Source: an uncultured Clostridia bacterium (GTDB lineage: Bacteria; Bacillota; Clostridia; Christensenellales; UBA1242). From it: 23,666 nt of DNA. Each line of letters begins with the position of its first letter. Position 1 is the stretch's first letter. This document shows positions 21,697-23,666 of this stretch, in pieces. The position numbers and the translations under genes were made by a program. The notes beneath the pieces are model-generated. The model had not been told where the DNA came from. It saw only the letters and a list, made by a program, of their open reading frames with translations, and did not search any database. Location: contig CAKVMD010000014.1 of the NCBI GenBank assembly GCA_934771475.1, positions 1 to 23,666 on the forward strand, written 5' to 3'.

Positions 21697-21725
21697 TTTA
21701 ACAATTTGCAATTTTATGATATAAT
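21697..21725 (+). promoter_or_regulatory. Promoter of the CYTH gene
   Basis: TTTAAC (21697-21702), a 17-nt spacer and TATAAT (21720-21725) preceded by TGA. AGGGGGAG precedes the ATG at 21750. Confidence 0.8.
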
Positions 21726-21749
21726 CAAAATTGACAAGGGGGAGATGAA

Positions 21750-22316
21750 ATGAAAACTGAAATTGAATGCAGGCTTTTAGATGTTGAGGTTAATAAATTT
21801 ATAAAAAAATTAAAGGACAAAAATGCCGAGTTTATAGGAGATTGGGTTCAAATTAGAAACTGTTATGATTTTAACCCTGTTAAAGAAAACAGTTGGATAA
21901 GGCTTAGAACCAACGGAGTGGAAACAACCCTAACAATAAAGGAAATTGCAAATTCTAAGATAGACGGAACAAAAGAGTGTGAAATAGTTGTGTCCGATTT
22001 TAACACGACAGACGAACTGCTCAACAAACTTGGTTATTTTGCGCGAAGCAGGCAAGAAAATCGAAGATTGCGATATATTTTAGATGGTGTTGAAATAGAT
22101 ATTGATTTTTGGCCTAACATCCCTGCCTATGTGGAATTTGAAGGGAAAAGTGAAGATGATATAAGAAACTTATGCAAGAAGATTGATGTTGATTTTGACA
22201 GTCTTGTTTCTATTGATGTCGAACGAATTTACGGTCATTATGGAATAAATTTTGCCTCTCTTCCTCCAATTTTAAAACTTGAAGAAAATGTAAAAAATGC
22301 TAAGTTTGACATATAA
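21750..22316 (+). CDS. CYTH-domain protein (triphosphatase / class IV cyclase-like)
   Basis: 188 residues, the usual size of single-domain CYTH proteins, with GGGGGAG upstream. CYTH enzymes form a beta-tunnel that binds triphosphate substrates and divalent metal (thiamine triphosphatase, inorganic triphosphatase, class IV adenylate cyclase). The N-terminal signature is normally ExExK; here it is E4-I-E6-C-R8, with Arg in place of Lys. The tunnel strands are recognisable: NSWIRLRT (48-55), TTLTIKE (59-65), ECEIVVSDF (75-83), RLRYILDGVEIDIDFWP and AYVEFEGKSEDDI. The exact substrate cannot be told from sequence. Single-gene unit with promoter and terminator. Confidence 0.87.
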   Translation: MKTEIECRLLDVEVNKFIKKLKDKNAEFIGDWVQIRNCYDFNPVKENSWIRLRTNGVETTLTIKEIANSKIDGTKECEIVVSDFNTTDELLNKLGYFARSRQENRRLRYILDGVEIDIDFWPNIPAYVEFEGKSEDDIRNLCKKIDVDFDSLVSIDVERIYGHYGINFASLPPILKLEENVKNAKFDI

Positions 22317-22385
22317 GTTTAATTAATTTACAAGTTCGAAAATATCAGAAAACACCCACCTTTTGGGGGAATATTGGAACTATTT

Positions 22386-22415
22386 AAAAAGCCACGAGTA
22401 AATCGTGGTTTTTTC
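22386..22415 (+). terminator. Intrinsic terminator of the CYTH gene
   Basis: CCACGA, loop GTAAA, TCGTGG extended by A/T pairs and a T run. The gap from here to 22554 contains no recognisable gene. Confidence 0.88.
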
Positions 22416-22554
22416 ATGTATAAAAATAAGGTGCAAAACAATGTCATGAGGGCACGCAACAATTTGTTGGCTAGCAAATGCACAATGTCATCAATGCCTA
22501 GTATGCTTTTAAATGCTTACAATATTTTCGCCACGAAGTTTTAAAAACGAAATG

Positions 22555-22575
22555 GGACTAAATTTAAATTAGTCC
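22555..22575 (-). terminator. Palindromic hairpin after the collagen-like gene
   Basis: GGACTAA and TTAGTCC (7 bp, 7-nt loop) just beyond the stop at 22585 on the minus strand. The T tract is imperfect, so this is a likely rather than certain terminator. Confidence 0.55.
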
Positions 22576-22584
22576 TTTTAATTT

Positions 22585-23430
22585 TTAGGAAATTCGTACC
22601 ACTGTAAGGGTTGCGCTTGCTCCTCCGCTTGCTTCAAGGCGTTTGGCGTTGATAATTACGGGTACAAGGGATATGGCGTTGCCTTCATCTAAGTTCATGA
22701 CAAAATACCCACTAGAAGTTGATTCTTCGCTTAGAGGCCTTGAAGTGTAAGTAACTGTTTTTCCGTCTATTGCTATTGCAATGCCATCTGTGCCAGCAGC
22801 AGAAGTTGCGCGATTTACATAAAAAGTAACAATATATGTCCCCGTAGCAGGCACAGTGATTGAATCCCCGCCAAGAATAAGCCCATTGTTAGTTAATATT
22901 GTCGACATAAGTAATGGAGTGCCAATAGTAAGGTCTTGCCCAGCCATAGATAATATTGTAGCATTCTGATTTGATATGACTCCCGGCAATCCTTGCGGTC
23001 CAGTAGGCCCTTGCTTTCCTTCCGCACCCGTTTCACCTTTTTCGCCACGCTCACCAATATCACCTTTTGGGCCCGCTTCGCCAGTATCACCTTTTGGGCC
23101 TATTTCACCCTGCGCACCGGTTTCTCCCTTTGGTCCAGTGTCGCCCTTTGCCCCTGTATCTCCTTTCGGTCCAGTATCCCCCTTTGGTCCAGTTGCGCCA
23201 ACAGGTCCCGTGTCTCCGCGCTCGCCTTTTGGCCCCATTTCTCCACATTCACCTTGTGGACCCGTGGCGCCACATTCTCCCTGAGGCCCCACCGCGCCTG
23301 TAACGCCAGTGGCACCAGTAGCACCATGAAGCAAAGGCATAACAATAGACTGATAGTATCGGTGTCCCAACTCCGTCATGTCGCTTGGATTATTAGAACG
23401 CGAGTTGTGGCAAACCCATCTGCAAATCAT
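22585..23430 (-). CDS. Collagen-like glycoprotein with BclA-type C-terminal domain
   Basis: 281 residues with AGGAG upstream of the ATG. A 35-residue N-terminal region with no signal peptide (MICRWVCHNS...) is followed by an uninterrupted Gly-X-Y tract from Gly36 to Gly150 (38 triplets, many GPKGDTGP-type). Two GEC triplets place cysteines at 53 and 62. Residues ~151-281 form a beta-rich trimerising domain of BclA/C1q-like type (SITVPATGTYIVTFYVN, GIAIAIDGKTV, GNAISLVPVII, GGASATLTVVRI). Proteins like this form hair-like filaments on exosporia or cell surfaces. The absence of a signal peptide fits an exosporium-type protein assembled from the mother cell, which would imply sporulation; this is inference. 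A sporulation promoter could not be confidently identified. Confidence 0.88.
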   Translation of the reverse strand: MICRWVCHNSRSNNPSDMTELGHRYYQSIVMPLLHGATGATGVTGAVGPQGECGATGPQGECGEMGPKGERGDTGPVGATGPKGDTGPKGDTGAKGDTGPKGETGAQGEIGPKGDTGEAGPKGDIGERGEKGETGAEGKQGPTGPQGLPGVISNQNATILSMAGQDLTIGTPLLMSTILTNNGLILGGDSITVPATGTYIVTFYVNRATSAAGTDGIAIAIDGKTVTYTSRPLSEESTSSGYFVMNLDEGNAISLVPVIINAKRLEASGGASATLTVVRIS

Positions 23431-23496
23431 AAATTACTCCTAAAAAGTGTTTTAACCTATTACATATTACTTTAACATTCTATTAAATGACACAAA

Positions 23497-23514
23497 TTTA
23501 CATTATCGGAAGTT
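23497..23514 (+). repeat. 18-nt direct repeat, left copy
   Basis: TTTACATTATCGGAAGTT; matches 23644-23661 at 17 of 18 positions, 147 nt apart. Confidence 0.7.
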
Positions 23515-23566
23515 TTGTCTGAATGCACCGAAGGTATATTCAAGCAAAACTGATGTTTATTCAAAC

Positions 23567-23640
23567 TGTGATGCCTTGATTTATCAAGATGGTTGCAATT
23601 AGCAACTTAAAATTTGACTTGCTCAAATTTTAACATCACA
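23567..23640. other. 74-nt sequence able to form a four-way junction
   Basis: Closing stem TGTGATG/CATCACA (23567-23573 and 23634-23640) encloses three hairpins: CTTGAT/ATCAAG (23575-23588), GTTGC/GCAAC (23592-23606) and AAAATTTGA/TCAAATTTT (23609-23631). Only 1-3 unpaired bases separate the arms. The size is tRNA-like, but the arms and loops do not match a tRNA (no TTCGA T loop, 9-bp third arm). It has no ORF and lies between the direct repeats. It could be a small mobile or recombination element or an RNA; the window ends too soon to decide. Confidence 0.5.
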
Positions 23641-23643
23641 TTG

Positions 23644-23661
23644 TTTATATTATCGGAAGTT
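23644..23661 (+). repeat. 18-nt direct repeat, right copy
   Basis: TTTATATTATCGGAAGTT; pairs with 23497-23514. The window ends 5 nt later, so further copies cannot be excluded. Confidence 0.7.
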
Positions 23662-23666
23662 GTCGG

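Noticed and set aside
22976..23303. Long plus-strand reading frames opposite the collagen-like gene (Pro/Ser-rich)
   Set aside because: They are antisense shadows of the Gly-X-Y repeat; periodic GC-rich triplets keep other frames open. No ribosome sites.
23000..23330. Regularly spaced short repeats suggesting CRISPR
   Set aside because: The periodicity is 9-18 nt and explained by collagen triplets; there are no constant repeats with unique spacers and no cas genes.
23567..23640. A tRNA gene at the right edge
   Set aside because: The cloverleaf lacks a T loop, D loop and anticodon-like seven-base loop, and the third arm is a 9-bp AT stem.

Overview
The window looks like a low-GC, Gram-positive anaerobe of the Bacillota (Clostridia-like, probably an uncultured gut lineage). 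The evidence is AT-rich DNA, strong AGGAGG-type ribosome sites, consensus TTGACA/TATAAT promoters, U-tailed intrinsic terminators, a rubrerythrin, a glycyl-radical-type radical SAM activase, BspA-like leucine-rich surface proteins and a BclA-like collagen protein. The lineage is inferred from style only; no rRNA or marker phylogeny is available here.

Region 1 (1-3.9 kb) is a very AT-rich, decaying accessory segment ending at a tRNA-Ile(GAT) gene. It holds the tail of a surface-type protein, a small membrane protein, a DUF488-like gene, and phage-type DNA-modification remnants: a methyltransferase-like plus Mom-like fusion split by one TAA, and a ParB-N protein with a foreign tail. Other reading frames are broken. 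Between this debris and the tRNA lie two further partial copies of the tRNA 3' end, each followed on the minus strand by a terminator. One belongs to a GC-rich, hairpin-packed element colinear with tRNA-Ile in five blocks.

Region 2 (4-12.2 kb) is mostly chromosomal: a secreted ComEC-type metallo-beta-lactamase protein with a coupled membrane-anchored Ig-like protein, a SIMPL-domain exported protein, a Fic AMP-transferase with an AT-rich orphan gene, a small membrane protein, a PflX-type radical SAM protein, and an asd-aspartokinase pair in which the kinase lacks ACT regulatory domains.

Region 3 (12.2-20.3 kb) contains a duplicated BspA-like locus. Copy 1 has a complex inverted-repeat leader and a promoter whose -35/-10 spacer contains nine C residues, a classic phase-variation design. 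Copy 2, 5.4 kb away, has the same leader and terminator but has lost promoter, signal peptide and N-terminal domain through an internal deletion, so it looks like a silent partner. Between them lie a diacylglycerol/sphingosine-type lipid kinase, a YitT membrane protein, an SDR plus serine-palmitoyltransferase-like pair (possible sphingoid-base synthesis) and a rubrerythrin.

Region 4 (20.3-23.7 kb) has a PlsC-like acyltransferase, tRNA-Ser(GCT), a CYTH-domain phosphohydrolase/cyclase-like protein, the collagen-like protein and, at the edge, a 74-nt four-way-junction sequence flanked by 18-nt direct repeats. Several genes have a -10 box 6-7 nt from ATG and no Shine-Dalgarno, suggesting leaderless transcripts. 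The most interesting signals are the poly-C promoter with its silent paralogue, the expanded tRNA-Ile-like element and the SPT/SDR pair.
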